64,000 nucleotides of DNA from Sphingomonadales bacterium Ga0077559 (GCA_001464315.1 LNFK01000034.1:40428-104427); one strand, 5' to 3'. Positions 9,602-21,922 are shown, numbered from the stretch's first letter. A program made the numbers and translations. Notes: a model not told the origin generated them from the letters alone.

Positions 9602-11362
9602 ATGGCAGCCGAACTCCAAACCGATGGTATAAGCGACATTGTCGTCATTCTGGGCGCGGCGGGTATCGTTATTCCGGCATTTGCGCGCTTCCGTATTACG
9701 CCCATCATCGGGTTCATCTTAGTCGGAATACTTGTTGGTCCAATGGGTCTGGGAAGGCTGGTCGGACAATATCCCTGGCTTGAATGGTTTTCGATCACCG
9801 ACGCGGAGAATATTCGTCCAATCGGCGAATATGGGATTATATTGCTGCTCTTTTCTATCGGGCTGGAGCTTTCGTTTCGCAGACTCTGGACCATGCGGCG
9901 ACTTGTGTTCGGAGTAGGCGCAGCACAGCTGTTCGGTGCGGGGCTCATCATCGCGGCTGGCCTTTTGCTGTTCGGATATGGCGCCACAGCTGCATTGGGG
10001 ATCGGCATAGCTCTCGCTTTGTCGTCAACGGCACTGGTTTTACCAATATCGGGGACGCAATCAGCGGTCGGCAAATCCGCGCTCGCAATGTTACTGTTCG
10101 AGGATCTGGCAATTGTCCCCATCATTTTTGTGCTCGGCGCCCTGGCCCCGCAAGCCGGTGCAGATTCTTGGGAAGGCTTGATAACAGCACTTTGGCAAGG
10201 GACATTGGTCATTGTAGGGATGCTGGTGCTTGGACGCTTTTTGCTCCCGCGCTTGTTTGGCCAGGCAGCGCGGACAAAGAGTCCGGAATTGTTCGTTTCG
10301 GTGAGCCTTCTTGTCGTGATAGTCGCTAGCTTGGCGACTGGTGCGGTTGGGCTCTCGCCAATAGTGGGCGCGATGATCGCAGGCCTTTTGATCGCCGAAA
10401 CTGACTATCGTAACGAAGTTGAGGTCATGACAGCGCCTTTCAAAGGCCTCGCACTGGGGGTGTTCCTGATCAGCGTGGGAATGCAAATCGACCTTGGTTT
10501 TGTTGCGGATAACTGGCCCGCACTGGTCGGCGCTGTAGCGGCAGTTGTCATGATCAAAGCAACCGTCACCGCTGGTCTTTTGAAATTAAACGGCGCGCGG
10601 ACCGGGACAGCGACGGAAACAGGAGTCCTGATGGGCAGCCCTTCGGAAACCACGCTTATCGTGCTAGGCGCGGCGGGCGCAGCGCAGATTATCGACAGTG
10701 CAACTATCAATTTCTGGCAGGTCGCCACCGCAATTGGTCTGACGATAACCCCCATATTGGCGCGGGTCGGCCATGATATGGCGCGACGACTGGAATTGCG
10801 CGAGAGCGACGACGAGGTGCTTGAGCAGGATCTGAATACCGAACCCCGCACGGTGGTTATTGGATTTGGCCGGGTCGGAAAACTGGTTGTCGACATGCTA
10901 AAAACCCACGACCAACCATATGTCGCGGTCGAATCGAGCATCGATGCCGTCGCTTCGGCGCGGCGGCAGGGATATAAAGTTATTTTCGGCGATATTTCGC
11001 GACCGGAAACGCTCGATAAACTGAGCCTCGGGCATGCGAAGGCTCTCATCCTGACTATGGATCAGCCAGTGTTGGCGGAACGTATCGTAAAGAGGGTGCG
11101 TGCATGGTTGCCCGACATCACGATCGTTGCGCGCGCTCGTGATGCGGAACATGCGGCGCGCTTGTATCAGGTCGGCGCAAGCGATGCGGTTCCGGAGACT
11201 CTTGAAAGTTCGCTTCAGCTTTCGGAAGCAGTACTAGTCGACTTGGGCGTTCCCATGGGGCCAGTCATCGCATCGATCCATGAAAAGCGCGACGAGTTCC
11301 GGCGCCAGATCAAGGAAGCGGGAGGTCTAGATCAAGCCCCAAAATTGAAGCTAACCAGCTAA
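9602..11362 (+). CDS. Monovalent cation:proton antiporter-2 (KefB/KefC-like) with TrkA-N domain
   Basis: Multi-TM CPA2 N-terminus ([21 protein letters not shown]); RCK motif [27 protein letters not shown]. Confidence 0.9.
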   Translation: MAAELQTDGISDIVVILGAAGIVIPAFARFRITPIIGFILVGILVGPMGLGRLVGQYPWLEWFSITDAENIRPIGEYGIILLLFSIGLELSFRRLWTMRRLVFGVGAAQLFGAGLIIAAGLLLFGYGATAALGIGIALALSSTALVLPISGTQSAVGKSALAMLLFEDLAIVPIIFVLGALAPQAGADSWEGLITALWQGTLVIVGMLVLGRFLLPRLFGQAARTKSPELFVSVSLLVVIVASLATGAVGLSPIVGAMIAGLLIAETDYRNEVEVMTAPFKGLALGVFLISVGMQIDLGFVADNWPALVGAVAAVVMIKATVTAGLLKLNGARTGTATETGVLMGSPSETTLIVLGAAGAAQIIDSATINFWQVATAIGLTITPILARVGHDMARRLELRESDDEVLEQDLNTEPRTVVIGFGRVGKLVVDMLKTHDQPYVAVESSIDAVASARRQGYKVIFGDISRPETLDKLSLGHAKALILTMDQPVLAERIVKRVRAWLPDITIVARARDAEHAARLYQVGASDAVPETLESSLQLSEAVLVDLGVPMGPVIASIHEKRDEFRRQIKEAGGLDQAPKLKLTS

Positions 11363-14001
11363 CCCGCTAATACGGCCTTAATCGCATCCAGTGCGGCCTG
11401 CGCCTGATCGGCACCTGCAGGTCCGCCGCCTTGCGCCATATCGGGCCGGCCGCCACCGCCCTGCCCGCCCATCGCGGCGGTTGCCGCGCGGACCAGATCG
11501 GGTGCGGTGATTTTGCCATGCAACTCTGGCGAGACGGCCACCACAATGGTATTGCTGGTCTCGTTCGCAGCAACAATTGCGACGATACCAGTGCCGACTT
11601 CCTTCATTTGCTCATCGGCCAAGCCGCGTAACGCCTTGGGTTCGATGCCGGAAATGACCTGACCCATGAAATTAACGCCGCCGATTTCCTCAGCCTCAGC
11701 CTTTGGACCGCCGCCGCCCGAAAGCGCCAGCGCGGTTTTTGCGTCGGCCAGTTCCTTTTCGAGCCTTTTGCGTTCGGCGAGCAATGTTTCGACGCGGCCA
11801 GCCACTTCATCAGGTGCGGTTTTCAGCATGGAAGCAATGTCTTTCAACTGCGCCTCGCGACCTGCCAACCACAAGCGGGCAGCTTCACCCGTCAATGCTT
11901 CAATGCGGCGGATCCCGCTGGCAACCGCGCCTTCGGAAACTATAGTAAACAATGCGATGTCACCCAGCGCGTTGACATGGGTACCGCCGCACAGCTCGAC
12001 AGAATAATGTGCGCCTTCGGTATTGCCCATCGAAAGAACGCGAACCTCATCGCCATATTTCTCGCCGAACAGGGCAAGCGCACCGGCGGCTACCGCGTCA
12101 TCGGGTGTCATCAGCCGCGTCGTTACCGCGGCGTTATGGCGAATTTGCGCGTTCACTTCGGCCTCGACGATGGCGATATCTTCAGGTGTCATCGCCTGAT
12201 TGTGCGAGAAGTCGAAACGTAACCGTTCGGACGCGACCATGCTGCCTTTTTGGGTAACATGCCCGCCAAGCCGGTGGCGTAGCGCGGCGTGCAGCAGATG
12301 CGTCGCGCTATGGTTGGCGCGCAATGCGTCGCGGCGCTGGGTGTCGATCTTTAAGGCAACGACATCACCGACCTTGATTTCACCGTGTTCGATCGTGACC
12401 TGATGCGCGTGCAACCGGCCAAGAGGCTTCGCTGTATCGGTCACCTGGCCGCGCAGGTTTGCGCTGGTGATGACTCCTGCATCGCCCATCTGGCCACCAC
12501 TCTCGCCATAAAAGGGTGTCTGGTTGGTGATCACAGTCACTGTGTCGGCAGCTACTGCCGATTGAACTTCAATGCCGTCGTTGACCAATGCGACAACCTG
12601 GCCTTCGCCTTCGCTGGCGGTATAACCTGTGAACTCGGTCGAGCCTACGCGCTCGGCAATATCGAACCAGACATCGTCCGATGCCTTAGCTCCTGAACCC
12701 TTCCACGCGGCGCGGGCCATCGCCTTTTGGCCTTCCATTGCGGCTGCAAAACCGGCTTGATCGATGCCAAAGCCTTGCGCGCGCAATGCATCCTCGGTCA
12801 GGTCATAGGGAAAGCCAAATGTGTCATAAAGTTTGAACGCAGTTTCACCGGCGAGGGTGTCGCCTGCTTTCATGCCAGCGGTGGCCTCGTCGAGCAGCTT
12901 GATTCCCTTATCCAGCGTCCGGCGAAACTGGGTTTCTTCTTGCAGCAGGGTCGCTTCGATAGCTGGCTGTGCGCGGAGCAGTTCAGGATAGGCAGCACCC
13001 ATTTCAGCGGCGAGACTTCCGACCAGACGGTGCATCAACGGCTCCTTCGCACCAAGGATATGCGCATGCCGCATCGCACGGCGCATAATCCGGCGTAGCA
13101 CATAGCCGCGACCTTCATTGGATGGCATGACGCCATCGGCCAGCAAGAAGCTGGTCGACCGCAAATGGTCGGCGATCACGCGGTGGCTGGCTTTTTGTTC
13201 GCCTTCCGCCTTGGTGCCCGTCAGCGCCTCAGACGCCTCGATCAGCGCCTTGAAGGTGTCGGTGTCGTAATTGTCTGGTACGCCCTGCAAAACCGCGGCA
13301 ATCCGCTCCAGCCCCATGCCGGTGTCGATGCTAGGCTTGGGCAATGGCACATCGGTGCCGTCCTCCTGCCGCTCGAACTGCATGAAGACGAGGTTCCAGA
13401 TTTCCACAAAACGGTCGCCATCTTCGTCGGCGCTGCCCGGAGGGCCACCGAAAATATGGTCGCCATGATCGTAAAATATTTCGCTGCATGGACCGCAAGG
13501 GCCAGTATCGCCCATCGACCAGAAGTTATCGTTCGTTGCGATGCGGATGATGCGTTCTTCGGGCAGACCAGCAATCTTGCGCCACAAATCGAACGCCTCG
13601 TCGTCGGTATGATAGACGGTCGCTGTCAACCGGTTAGGGTCGAGCCCCCAGGTCTTGGTGAGCAACGTCCACGCATGGGTGATTGCCTCATCCTTGAAAT
13701 AGTCGCCGAAAGAGAAATTTCCGAGCATTTCGAAGAAAGTGTGATGCCGCGCCGTGTAACCGACATTATCGAGGTCATTATGCTTACCGCCTGCCCGTAC
13801 GCATTTTTGGCTCGATGCAGCGCGAGGCGTTTCGCGGCTCTCAAGACCGGTAAAGACATTCTTGAACGGCACCATACCGGCATTAACGAACATTAATGTC
13901 GGGTCATTATACGGTACCAATGGCGCGGACTGCACCACGTCGTGGTCGGCATCCCCGAAATAGTCGAGAAAGCCGCGGCGAATATCATTTGTCGAATTCA
14001 T
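11359..14001 (-). CDS. alaS: Alanyl-tRNA synthetase
   Basis: [56 protein letters not shown]. Confidence 0.97.
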   Translation of the reverse strand: MNSTNDIRRGFLDYFGDADHDVVQSAPLVPYNDPTLMFVNAGMVPFKNVFTGLESRETPRAASSQKCVRAGGKHNDLDNVGYTARHHTFFEMLGNFSFGDYFKDEAITHAWTLLTKTWGLDPNRLTATVYHTDDEAFDLWRKIAGLPEERIIRIATNDNFWSMGDTGPCGPCSEIFYDHGDHIFGGPPGSADEDGDRFVEIWNLVFMQFERQEDGTDVPLPKPSIDTGMGLERIAAVLQGVPDNYDTDTFKALIEASEALTGTKAEGEQKASHRVIADHLRSTSFLLADGVMPSNEGRGYVLRRIMRRAMRHAHILGAKEPLMHRLVGSLAAEMGAAYPELLRAQPAIEATLLQEETQFRRTLDKGIKLLDEATAGMKAGDTLAGETAFKLYDTFGFPYDLTEDALRAQGFGIDQAGFAAAMEGQKAMARAAWKGSGAKASDDVWFDIAERVGSTEFTGYTASEGEGQVVALVNDGIEVQSAVAADTVTVITNQTPFYGESGGQMGDAGVITSANLRGQVTDTAKPLGRLHAHQVTIEHGEIKVGDVVALKIDTQRRDALRANHSATHLLHAALRHRLGGHVTQKGSMVASERLRFDFSHNQAMTPEDIAIVEAEVNAQIRHNAAVTTRLMTPDDAVAAGALALFGEKYGDEVRVLSMGNTEGAHYSVELCGGTHVNALGDIALFTIVSEGAVASGIRRIEALTGEAARLWLAGREAQLKDIASMLKTAPDEVAGRVETLLAERKRLEKELADAKTALALSGGGGPKAEAEEIGGVNFMGQVISGIEPKALRGLADEQMKEVGTGIVAIVAANETSNTIVVAVSPELHGKITAPDLVRAATAAMGGQGGGGRPDMAQGGGPAGADQAQAALDAIKAVLAG

Positions 14002-14208
14002 AATGCCAGCGACTTAGGATAGCACACCGCCCTCGGCAAGCGGGATATGTTGATGACGTTGAATGAGGCAATCCCTAAATTGATGTGCAAAACGGCCGGG
14101 CTAGTCCCTTTTGCTCAACGCAGTGTCACGACATCAACCAATTGACAGGCTAATGTCGGCTGTTAGGCTAACAATACTGACGATTCAGCTATTTAGAGGG
14201 GTCGTTTC

Positions 14209-14523
14209 GTGATAAAATTGAAGAACATGTACATGTTGTGCGCAGCGAATATATTTGTACTTGCCTCAACAGCATCGGCACAGACAGAACCAGTGGCAAC
14301 TGCCGCCGGACAGGCATCGGAAATGTTGATTTTGAATGCCGGAGTGCCGATTACTCTGGTTGTCACGCAAGAAGTGAATAGCAGTACGCATAAAGAGGGC
14401 GACATTTTCAAACTTACTGTGATGAACGATGTTTCGACTGGTCAAACCGTAGTTATTCCCAAGGGCACACCCGCGACTGGCGAGATTACGTGGCGAACGG
14501 GTAAAGGTGCGTTCGGCAAATAG
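14209..14523 (+). CDS. Small exported protein of unknown function, possibly 3'-truncated
   Basis: Signal peptide (LCAANIFVLASTASAQ); ends abruptly at ...TWRTGKGAFGK*. Confidence 0.6.
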   Translation: MIKLKNMYMLCAANIFVLASTASAQTEPVATAAGQASEMLILNAGVPITLVVTQEVNSSTHKEGDIFKLTVMNDVSTGQTVVIPKGTPATGEITWRTGKGAFGK

Positions 14524-14556
14524 GGCAGTAGCCCACGAGCCTGTTATTCCCGAATG

Positions 14557-15183
14557 TTAGGCATAGGCATATGGCCCGCCCTTTTCGAGCGCCGCCTGAT
14601 AAGCCGGTCGCGCATGGATGGCGGCAACATAGGCGGTAAGTTTTGGTTTGTCGGCGGCGTAGCCCATTTTGACCGCGGCCTCAGCGGGGAAGCTGAGCAT
14701 GATATCGGCTCCTGTCAGGCCATCGCCGACAAAATAGCCCGAATCAAGCAGGCGATCTTCCATGAATTGAAAATGACTATTGAGCTGCTGCTCAATACGC
14801 GGACGTAGAGGAGCGCCGCCTTCGCCGAGGCGGCTGGTGTAAAGATTCAACAAAATCGGCGTCATCGCCGACCCTTCGGCAAAGTGCAGCCATTCGAGAT
14901 AGCGGATATGGTCATCGCTGCCACGCGCGGGAACGAGATGGGCCCCGCCATGGCACTCGCAGATATATTCGACGATAGCGGCAGACTCATAGATGATTTT
15001 GCCTTCGTCCTCGATCACCGGCGACTTGCCGAGCGGATGAATGGCAAGCAATTCGGGTGGTGCAAGATTGGTGACGGCGTCGCGCTGATGGTGGCGGATT
15101 TCATATGGCACGCCGATTTCTTCCAGCAACCAGAGGATTCGTTGCGAGCGGCTGTTGTTGAGATGGTGGACGATAAGGGTCAT
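14557..15183 (-). CDS. Glutathione S-transferase family protein
   Basis: MTLIVHHLNNSRSQRILWLLEEIGVPYEI thioredoxin-fold start; SPVIEDEGKIIYESAAIVEYI. Confidence 0.88.
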   Translation of the reverse strand: MTLIVHHLNNSRSQRILWLLEEIGVPYEIRHHQRDAVTNLAPPELLAIHPLGKSPVIEDEGKIIYESAAIVEYICECHGGAHLVPARGSDDHIRYLEWLHFAEGSAMTPILLNLYTSRLGEGGAPLRPRIEQQLNSHFQFMEDRLLDSGYFVGDGLTGADIMLSFPAEAAVKMGYAADKPKLTAYVAAIHARPAYQAALEKGGPYAYA

Positions 15184-16052
15184 GGCTTTTCCTGATTGTT
15201 CATGTGGATGAGTGCGGCGAGTTCGCGGACCAGTTTGGCGGCCAAGATAGCGGAGACACCATTCACGTCGCGCGCGGGGTTGAGTTCGACAATGTCGGCG
15301 CCGACGATCCGAGCATCTTGTTTGGCAAGGCAAGCAAGCACTTCGCGAACAGTCAGGCCGCCGGGTTCGGGATGCGCGACGCCGGGGGCTTCGGATGGAT
15401 CGATGCCATCGAGATCGATGCTGATGTAGAGCGGGCCTTCGAGCACGGGAATATGTGTGGGCGTGAAATTTGCCATAGGCAAAATCTCAACGCCATAATG
15501 TTCCGCCTGCTCGCGGCAGTGGCGGTTGAGCGTGCGGATACCGATTTGAACGAGCCGCTTGGCATGGCCCGCCTCCATGATCCGTGCGAAGGGTGAGGCA
15601 TGGCTGCGCGGATTGCCTTCGAAATCGGCATAGAGATCGGGATGTGCATCGAAATGGAGGATGCTGAACGGCCCATGCTTCGCGGCAATGGCTGCCACCA
15701 GCGGGTAGGTAACGGCATGATCGCCGCCGAGCGATATTGGAACTGCACCTGAGCCCATTGCAAGTTGGATCGCAGCGGTGATGTGTATGTCGTCCGCAGC
15801 GCAATCTATATCGGATAAGGGCAAATCGCCTTTGTCGACCAAGTCGATATCGACGCCTATTTCCAACCCCGCTTCGGTGGAAAGATTGCCGCGATCGCTC
15901 CACAGCGCCTCGCGGATTGCGGCAGGCCCCAACGCAGCGCCGCGCTCGAACGAACTATTCTGGTCGGTCGGCAGGCCGATGAGGTGAATGGCAGGTTGCA
16001 CAACGGCAATTGGCCCTTTGAAGTCCGACATGTCAAGCACTGCAAATCGCAC
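15180..16052 (-). CDS. Arginase/agmatinase/formiminoglutamase (ureohydrolase) family
   Basis: SLGGDHAVTYPLV, LHFDAHPDLY, SIDLDGIDPSEAPGVAHPEPGGL metal-binding motifs. Confidence 0.9.
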   Translation of the reverse strand: MRFAVLDMSDFKGPIAVVQPAIHLIGLPTDQNSSFERGAALGPAAIREALWSDRGNLSTEAGLEIGVDIDLVDKGDLPLSDIDCAADDIHITAAIQLAMGSGAVPISLGGDHAVTYPLVAAIAAKHGPFSILHFDAHPDLYADFEGNPRSHASPFARIMEAGHAKRLVQIGIRTLNRHCREQAEHYGVEILPMANFTPTHIPVLEGPLYISIDLDGIDPSEAPGVAHPEPGGLTVREVLACLAKQDARIVGADIVELNPARDVNGVSAILAAKLVRELAALIHMNNQEKP

Positions 16053-16105
16053 GGAATGCTGTCGAAGGTGACTCTCTGCTTAGCGCTTTTTCAGCCTAAA
16101 TAAGT

Positions 16106-16135
16106 GACCCGCCCCGGGGTGGACCAGGGCGGGTC
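16106..16135 (-). terminator. Hairpin terminator downstream of recA
   Basis: GACCCGCCC / GGGCGGGTC inverted repeat just past the recA stop, followed on the minus strand by an A/T-rich stretch (ACTTATTT); weak U-tract. Confidence 0.55.
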
Positions 16136-16191
16136 GGAAGCAACGGTCTCAGGCAGGGACCGCGCTTTTAACCTCTTGGGGAAGAGGAAAC

Positions 16192-17271
16192 TTACATATC
16201 GTCGTCGGCCTCGATACCGGTCATCAGCACTTCGGCGACTTCCTCGGTCTTGCCGCGAATGGCGGCCTCGAGCCTTGCTGCGACTTCGGGATTTTCGTTC
16301 AGATAATTTTTGGAATTTTCACGGCCCTGCCCGATGCGGATCGAATCGTAACTGAACCAGCTACCCGATTTTTCGACAATGCCTGCCTTCACACCCAGAT
16401 CGAGCAATTCGCCGGTTTTTGAGATGCCTTCGCCATACATGATGTCAAATTCGACCTGTTTGAACGGCGGCGCGACCTTGTTCTTGACGACTTTAACGCG
16501 CGTAGTGTTGCCTACAATTTCCTCGCCCTGCTTGATCTGGCCGGTGCGGCGGATGTCGAGGCGGACCGAGGCGTAGAATTTAAGCGCGTTACCGCCGGTC
16601 GTGGTTTCAGGTGAACCGTACATCACGCCGATTTTCATGCGAATCTGGTTGATGAAGATCACCATGCAGTTCGAACGACTGATCGATCCGGTTATCTTGC
16701 GCAGCGCCTGGCTCATCAAACGCGCTTGCAGGCCGACATGGCTGTCGCCCATCTCGCCCTCGATTTCTGCGCGCGGTACCAAAGCCGCCACCGAGTCGAT
16801 AACAACGATATCGACGGCGTTCGAGCGCACCAGCGTATCGGCGATTTCAAGCGCCTGCTCCCCGGTATCGGGCTGCGATACGATCAGGTTATCGATATCG
16901 ACGCCCAATTTCTTGGCATAGCCGGGGTCAAGCGCATGTTCGGCATCGATAAACGCCGCAGTTCCGCCAGCCTTTTGCGCTTCGGCAATCGCATGCAGGG
17001 TCAAAGTCGTCTTGCCCGAGCTTTCCGGACCGTAAATTTCAATCACGCGGCCCTTGGGCAATCCACCAATACCCAATGCGATATCGAGGCCCAGCGAGCC
17101 GGTCGAAACCGCATCGATGGTAATCGCCTCACGGCTACCCAGCTTCATTGCGCTGCCCTTGCCAAAGGCGCGATCGATTTGCGCCAATGCTGCGTCGAGC
17201 GCCTTTTGGCGGTCTGCGTTATTCATATTCTTTGCCTGATTCCCATCGATGATCTTGAGACTTGCTGCCAT
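16192..17271 (-). CDS. recA: Recombinase RecA
   Basis: [71 protein letters not shown] before ATG at 17271. Confidence 0.97.
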   Translation of the reverse strand: MAASLKIIDGNQAKNMNNADRQKALDAALAQIDRAFGKGSAMKLGSREAITIDAVSTGSLGLDIALGIGGLPKGRVIEIYGPESSGKTTLTLHAIAEAQKAGGTAAFIDAEHALDPGYAKKLGVDIDNLIVSQPDTGEQALEIADTLVRSNAVDIVVIDSVAALVPRAEIEGEMGDSHVGLQARLMSQALRKITGSISRSNCMVIFINQIRMKIGVMYGSPETTTGGNALKFYASVRLDIRRTGQIKQGEEIVGNTTRVKVVKNKVAPPFKQVEFDIMYGEGISKTGELLDLGVKAGIVEKSGSWFSYDSIRIGQGRENSKNYLNENPEVAARLEAAIRGKTEEVAEVLMTGIEADDDM

Positions 17272-17303
17272 TTGTCCACTCCTTAGCTTCAATGCCTATT
17301 CCG

Positions 17304-17318
17304 GAACATCACCGGAAC
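17304..17318. promoter_or_regulatory. Predicted LexA operator 1 upstream of recA
   Basis: GAAC-ATCACCG-GAAC (GTTC-N7-GTTC on the recA strand). Confidence 0.8.
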
Positions 17319-17348
17319 AAATAGGCATGTATTGCATATGTTCTTAAA

Positions 17349-17363
17349 GAACAAGAGCGGAAC
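17349..17363. promoter_or_regulatory. Predicted LexA operator 2 upstream of recA
   Basis: GAAC-AAGAGCG-GAAC, preceded by GTTC at 17340. Confidence 0.65.
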
Positions 17364-17401
17364 ATAATATTATTTCCTATATTTTTCAATATATAATCAA
17401 A

Positions 17402-19804
17402 TTAGTCTTCACGGGCAAGCGCATCATGCACCGCCTCGGCAATTTGCTGCACCGAAAATGGCTTGGGCAGGAACGATACATTGTCGAGGCTGATCGTCTC
17501 GCGCAGTTGCTCCTCGGCATAGCCTGACATGAACAGCAGACGAATATCCCCAAACTGCCCGCGCAGATTGCGCGCCATTGTCGGTCCGTCCATATTGGGC
17601 ATCACGACATCGGACACGACCAGATCGTATCGCTTGCCGTCGGCGAATAGCGCCAGCGCCTCTTCGCCGTCGCATGCGGTTTCAACGACATAGCCCTGCC
17701 GCACCAACGCGCGTTCGGCAACCGCGCGGACCATGTCTTCGTCCTCGACCACCAATATACGCCCGCTGCCCCACAGATCCTTCGGCTTGTAGAATTCGCG
17801 TTTGGCGGGCTCCGCAGGTGCTTCGCCGACATGGACCGGCAGATAGATGTCGAACCGCGTCCCCTGCCCCAGCTCCGATTCGGCAAAGATAAACCCGCCC
17901 GACTGTTTGACGATGCCGTAGACGGTCGAAAGCCCCAGACCCGTGCCCTTGCCGACCTCTTTGGTGGTAAAAAACGGCTCGAATATCTTGGTGAGATTTT
18001 CTTTCGAGATGCCAACACCGCTGTCCTCGACCGACAACAGCACATAATCGCCGATGGGCAGGATATCGCTGCCCATCGCGCGCACTTCATCCTGCGTGAC
18101 CTTTTTGGTGCTGATATGCACCACGCCCCCCTTGGGCATCGCATCGCGGGCATTGACGCCCAGATTAATGATCACCTGCTCCAATTGCCCCGGGTCGGCC
18201 CGGATCGCCCCCATCGCTCGGCCATGATGCAGTTCGAGCCGAACGGTTTCGCCAAGCAGGCGTTTTAACAGGCTCGAGACGTCGGCAACTACATCGGCCA
18301 ACTGCAAAACCTGAGGGCGGAGCGTTTGCTGCCGCGAAAAGGCTAGCAATTGCCGCGTCAGGCTGGCGGCGCGGTTCGAGTTGTTCTTGATCTGCTGAAT
18401 ATCGTCATAATCGCCGTCGCCTGGCTGATGCCGCAACAGCATGAGGTCGCAATAGCCGATGATTGCGGTCAGGATGTTGTTGAAATCATGCGCAACGCCG
18501 CCCGCCAACTGGCCGATCGATTCCATCTTGGTCTGTTGTGCGACCTGCCGCTTCAGCTTGATTTCCTCGATATTGTCCTTGAGACCCAGCAGCACTGCCG
18601 CTTCGCCTAGGCCGCGAACGCCGGCAATCGACAGCGCGATCACTTCGTCAGGCCGCTCCTTCAAGCGCACCGCGATATCGCCCGAGCTTGCCGAACCGCT
18701 GCCATAGCGGCGGATGCTTTCGAGCACCGCTGCCTTGTCTTCGGCAATTACCAGATCGCCGGGATAAGGCGGCAATTGTTCAGACGGAATATCGATAACG
18801 CGCGCAAATGAATCATTTGCAAATAGAAACCGCCCATCGCGATCTACCAGCGCCAACCCGAGCGGCAATGTCGACAGCAATTGTTCGACATGCGCCAAAG
18901 CAAGCCCGCGTTCGACCTTTGCGCCTTCCTCATCCACCGCGAGCAGCAGCGATGCGCCTCCCGCTTCATCATCGGACAACGGCACGTGCAGCAGCCTGAT
19001 CGGCAGTCCCCGCCGCCCTTCGCGCTCGAAGAAGACACTGCCTTTCTCGTCCATACGCATGTAGCTGGCGAATTCGCGTCCGGTAATCGGTTCGTTGTCG
19101 TTGCCCGTCGCGCGCAGCGCATAAGCAGCATTGGAGGCGCGAATCCGTCCGTCGGGACCAATCGAAACGGCCATGACGCCACTGTTCGCCATTGCGCGTC
19201 CGATCCGTCCCGTTATCAACTCGATCGCCCTGCTTTCGATATCGAGCCGTTCAAGCGGTGCCAGCCGCCACAACAGATATTCGTCTGCGGTACCTGCCCG
19301 TGCAACCTTGACGCTGAACTGGCGGTCGTCCTTGACGATGGCATCGATCTGCGCACTGCCGTCACGCCACGCAGCGCGGCCTGCTGCTATCAGCATTTCA
19401 CGGCTGGCGTTATCGACGCCGAGATCGGGCGGAGCCTTTAACCCTGCGAACGCCTTGGTAAAATGATCGTTGGCGCACACCAGGCGCCCTGCACGGTCGC
19501 TGATCGCGATGGCGGCATTGCTCAATTGCGCGGCGGCATGCGTGATCGACCAGTCGGGCGGAAGCGTAGTTTCGGGCAATTCTGCTGGCCGGGTTCGCCT
19601 TACATAATCGACCAGCCCCCACGCGCCAACCATAGCGCCAGCGAAGCTGCCGACCAGCATCACGTTCTTTGTCGCTAGCCATAATATGCCAAGCGAGGCG
19701 AGCGTCGCTACCGCCAGCAACAAAATGTGCTGGCGGTTTGCTTGCGCGGCTTCCTCGCCATCACTCCCGAAAATCTGCAATTGCTTGGGGGTGACGGGGT
19801 TCAA
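17402..19804 (-). CDS. cckA: Hybrid sensor histidine kinase, CckA-like
   Basis: PAS regions, H-box [30 protein letters not shown]-terminal receiver domain [15 protein letters not shown]. Confidence 0.9.
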   Translation of the reverse strand: MNPVTPKQLQIFGSDGEEAAQANRQHILLLAVATLASLGILWLATKNVMLVGSFAGAMVGAWGLVDYVRRTRPAELPETTLPPDWSITHAAAQLSNAAIAISDRAGRLVCANDHFTKAFAGLKAPPDLGVDNASREMLIAAGRAAWRDGSAQIDAIVKDDRQFSVKVARAGTADEYLLWRLAPLERLDIESRAIELITGRIGRAMANSGVMAVSIGPDGRIRASNAAYALRATGNDNEPITGREFASYMRMDEKGSVFFEREGRRGLPIRLLHVPLSDDEAGGASLLLAVDEEGAKVERGLALAHVEQLLSTLPLGLALVDRDGRFLFANDSFARVIDIPSEQLPPYPGDLVIAEDKAAVLESIRRYGSGSASSGDIAVRLKERPDEVIALSIAGVRGLGEAAVLLGLKDNIEEIKLKRQVAQQTKMESIGQLAGGVAHDFNNILTAIIGYCDLMLLRHQPGDGDYDDIQQIKNNSNRAASLTRQLLAFSRQQTLRPQVLQLADVVADVSSLLKRLLGETVRLELHHGRAMGAIRADPGQLEQVIINLGVNARDAMPKGGVVHISTKKVTQDEVRAMGSDILPIGDYVLLSVEDSGVGISKENLTKIFEPFFTTKEVGKGTGLGLSTVYGIVKQSGGFIFAESELGQGTRFDIYLPVHVGEAPAEPAKREFYKPKDLWGSGRILVVEDEDMVRAVAERALVRQGYVVETACDGEEALALFADGKRYDLVVSDVVMPNMDGPTMARNLRGQFGDIRLLFMSGYAEEQLRETISLDNVSFLPKPFSVQQIAEAVHDALARED

Positions 19805-19813
19805 AGCATATCC

Positions 19814-21862
19814 TTACCAGATGCGGACGCGATCCTCGGACTTGAGGTACAGCTTTCCGTTAGGTTTCGGCTGGAACGCATCGTACCATTTGTCAAGATT
19901 GCGAACGACCCAGACGCGCTGTGCCGAGGGGCTGTGCGGGTCGGTTATCAACCGCTGACGCAGATTGGCCTCGCGATAATTACGCCGCCACACTTGCGCC
20001 CACCCGAGGAAAAAGCGCTGATCGCCGGTCATGCCATCGATTACCGGCGCTTCCTTGCCCCCGAGCGAGGCTTTGTAGGCGTCGTAAGCTATGGTCAGGC
20101 CCGCCAGATCGCCGATATTTTCGCCCAACGTGAATTCGCCCTTCACATTCGCGTCAGGAAAAATCTTGTAAGCGTCATATTGCGCGATCAGCTGCTTGCC
20201 CGCCGCTTCGAACGCCTTGACGTCGCTTTCGGTCCACCAATCGGACAATTTGCCGGTCTGGTCATATTTTGCACCCTGATCGTCGAAATGATGGCTGACT
20301 TCATGGCCGATAACTGCGCCAATTCCGCCATAGTTTATCGCTGGGTCGGCTTTCGGATCAAAGAAAGGCGGCTGCAGGATCGCGGCCGGGAACACGATCT
20401 CGTTCATGCCGAAATTGGCGTACGCGTTGACCGTTTGCGGCAACATACCCCATTCCCAGCGACGGATGGGCGCGCCAAGCTTCGACATATTGTCGTCAAA
20501 ACCCCATTGGTTCGACCGCAAATCATTGCCGAACAAATCGCTGCGGACGATTTTCAGCTTGGAATAATCTTTCCAGCGATCAGGATAACCAATCTTCGTA
20601 GTGAAATTCGCCAGTTTCTGGCGGGCTTTGACCTTGGTTTCGGGTTGCATCCATGCCAGACCGTCGATCCGGCGGCCCATTGCGCCCAGCACGTTTTTCA
20701 CCAACACATCCATTGCCGCTTTGGTTTCGGGTGGGAAATATTTTGCGGCATATGCTTTGCCGACTTCGTCACCGACTGTTCCCTCGGTCAGCTGGACGCC
20801 CCGCTTCCAGCGAGGCTCGCGTTGCGGCGTGCCCTGCAATGTAGTGCCGTAGAATGCGAAGGTCGTATCCGATACCGAATCGGGCAGGACATTGGCGAAG
20901 CCGGCGAGGCTATTGACGATCATCTGGTCTTTCAGGACACTAAGGTCTGTTTCGGCATAGACTTTAGTGATGCCGGTTATCGCGCTAGGCTGGCTGACGA
21001 TGACTTCGGTGATTTTCGGACTAACTTTGGTCAGTATCGGCGACATTTTCAGACCTGGAGTCATGCCGTCGAGTTGCGCTAGCGTCATCTTGTTATACGT
21101 CTTGGTAGCATCACCCGAATCTTCGCGCGTCCACTGCACCTCGGCAAACCTCTTCTCCATCGCGAAAATGGCGTCAGCACGGGCTGCGGCATTTTTCTCA
21201 CCAGCCAATGTCAGCATTTTTGCGAGATATTCTTTATAAGCCTTTCTGATAGATTCAAATTTATCATTTTCGACCAGATACATGTCGCGATCAGGAAGGC
21301 CCGTACCTCCCTGGTAAATCTGGAAGATATAGATATCAGGATTTTTGTCGTCCTGACCAACATAGCCGCCGAACAGCGCGCCAACGCCGTTGCGCGCGGC
21401 TGTCGGCATCAATTTTTCGAACGCCGCCTTGCTTTTGACGCCGCGGACTTGCTTCAGCCACGGCTGGATTGGTTTGAGACCCTTTTTCTCCACTGCGGCC
21501 TGATCGATATAGCTTGCATATACGTCGCCAGCCTTGCTGCCCTTACGATCCTTTTCGGCTTCCAAAACCAGTTTCACGCGGTCTTTCGACAGATCGTCAA
21601 GCGCGGTGAACATGCCGTAATTTGATTTGTCGGCTGGAATTTCGGTATTTGCTGCCCATTTGCCGTTGGCAAAAAGATAGAAATCGTCACTCGGCGCAAC
21701 CGATTTGTCCATGCCTTCGGTATCGAACCCAAAGCTGCCCAGCTGCGGGCCATCGCTCAATGGTGCTGTTTCGGCTACGGGCGCACTTTGCGCCATGGCT
21801 GGCGACGCAATCGCCAGCAACGACGCCGATGCGGCCAAGGCCAGTTTGGATGCAAATTTCAT
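19814..21862 (-). CDS. M13 family metallopeptidase (PepO/neprilysin-like)
   Basis: Signal peptide; zinc motif GHEVSHHFDDQGAKYD; ENIGDLAGL; C-terminal SEDRVRIW. Confidence 0.94.
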   Translation of the reverse strand: MKFASKLALAASASLLAIASPAMAQSAPVAETAPLSDGPQLGSFGFDTEGMDKSVAPSDDFYLFANGKWAANTEIPADKSNYGMFTALDDLSKDRVKLVLEAEKDRKGSKAGDVYASYIDQAAVEKKGLKPIQPWLKQVRGVKSKAAFEKLMPTAARNGVGALFGGYVGQDDKNPDIYIFQIYQGGTGLPDRDMYLVENDKFESIRKAYKEYLAKMLTLAGEKNAAARADAIFAMEKRFAEVQWTREDSGDATKTYNKMTLAQLDGMTPGLKMSPILTKVSPKITEVIVSQPSAITGITKVYAETDLSVLKDQMIVNSLAGFANVLPDSVSDTTFAFYGTTLQGTPQREPRWKRGVQLTEGTVGDEVGKAYAAKYFPPETKAAMDVLVKNVLGAMGRRIDGLAWMQPETKVKARQKLANFTTKIGYPDRWKDYSKLKIVRSDLFGNDLRSNQWGFDDNMSKLGAPIRRWEWGMLPQTVNAYANFGMNEIVFPAAILQPPFFDPKADPAINYGGIGAVIGHEVSHHFDDQGAKYDQTGKLSDWWTESDVKAFEAAGKQLIAQYDAYKIFPDANVKGEFTLGENIGDLAGLTIAYDAYKASLGGKEAPVIDGMTGDQRFFLGWAQVWRRNYREANLRQRLITDPHSPSAQRVWVVRNLDKWYDAFQPKPNGKLYLKSEDRVRIW

Positions 21863-21922
21863 TTTAAAACTCCCCAGAAATGATGGGGAAGCGCTAATTC
21901 TATCAGGCCCTACGGCTAGACA

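Noticed and set aside
15180-16052. Arginase-family gene as part of the agmatine (aguA/aguB) pathway
   Set aside because: About 45 kb away with no linkage; substrate of this ureohydrolase cannot be decided from motifs alone
19727-21082. 451 aa plus-strand ORF
   Set aside because: Lies fully antisense to the M13 peptidase (and cckA start); composition is that expected from the complementary frame, with no recognisable domain
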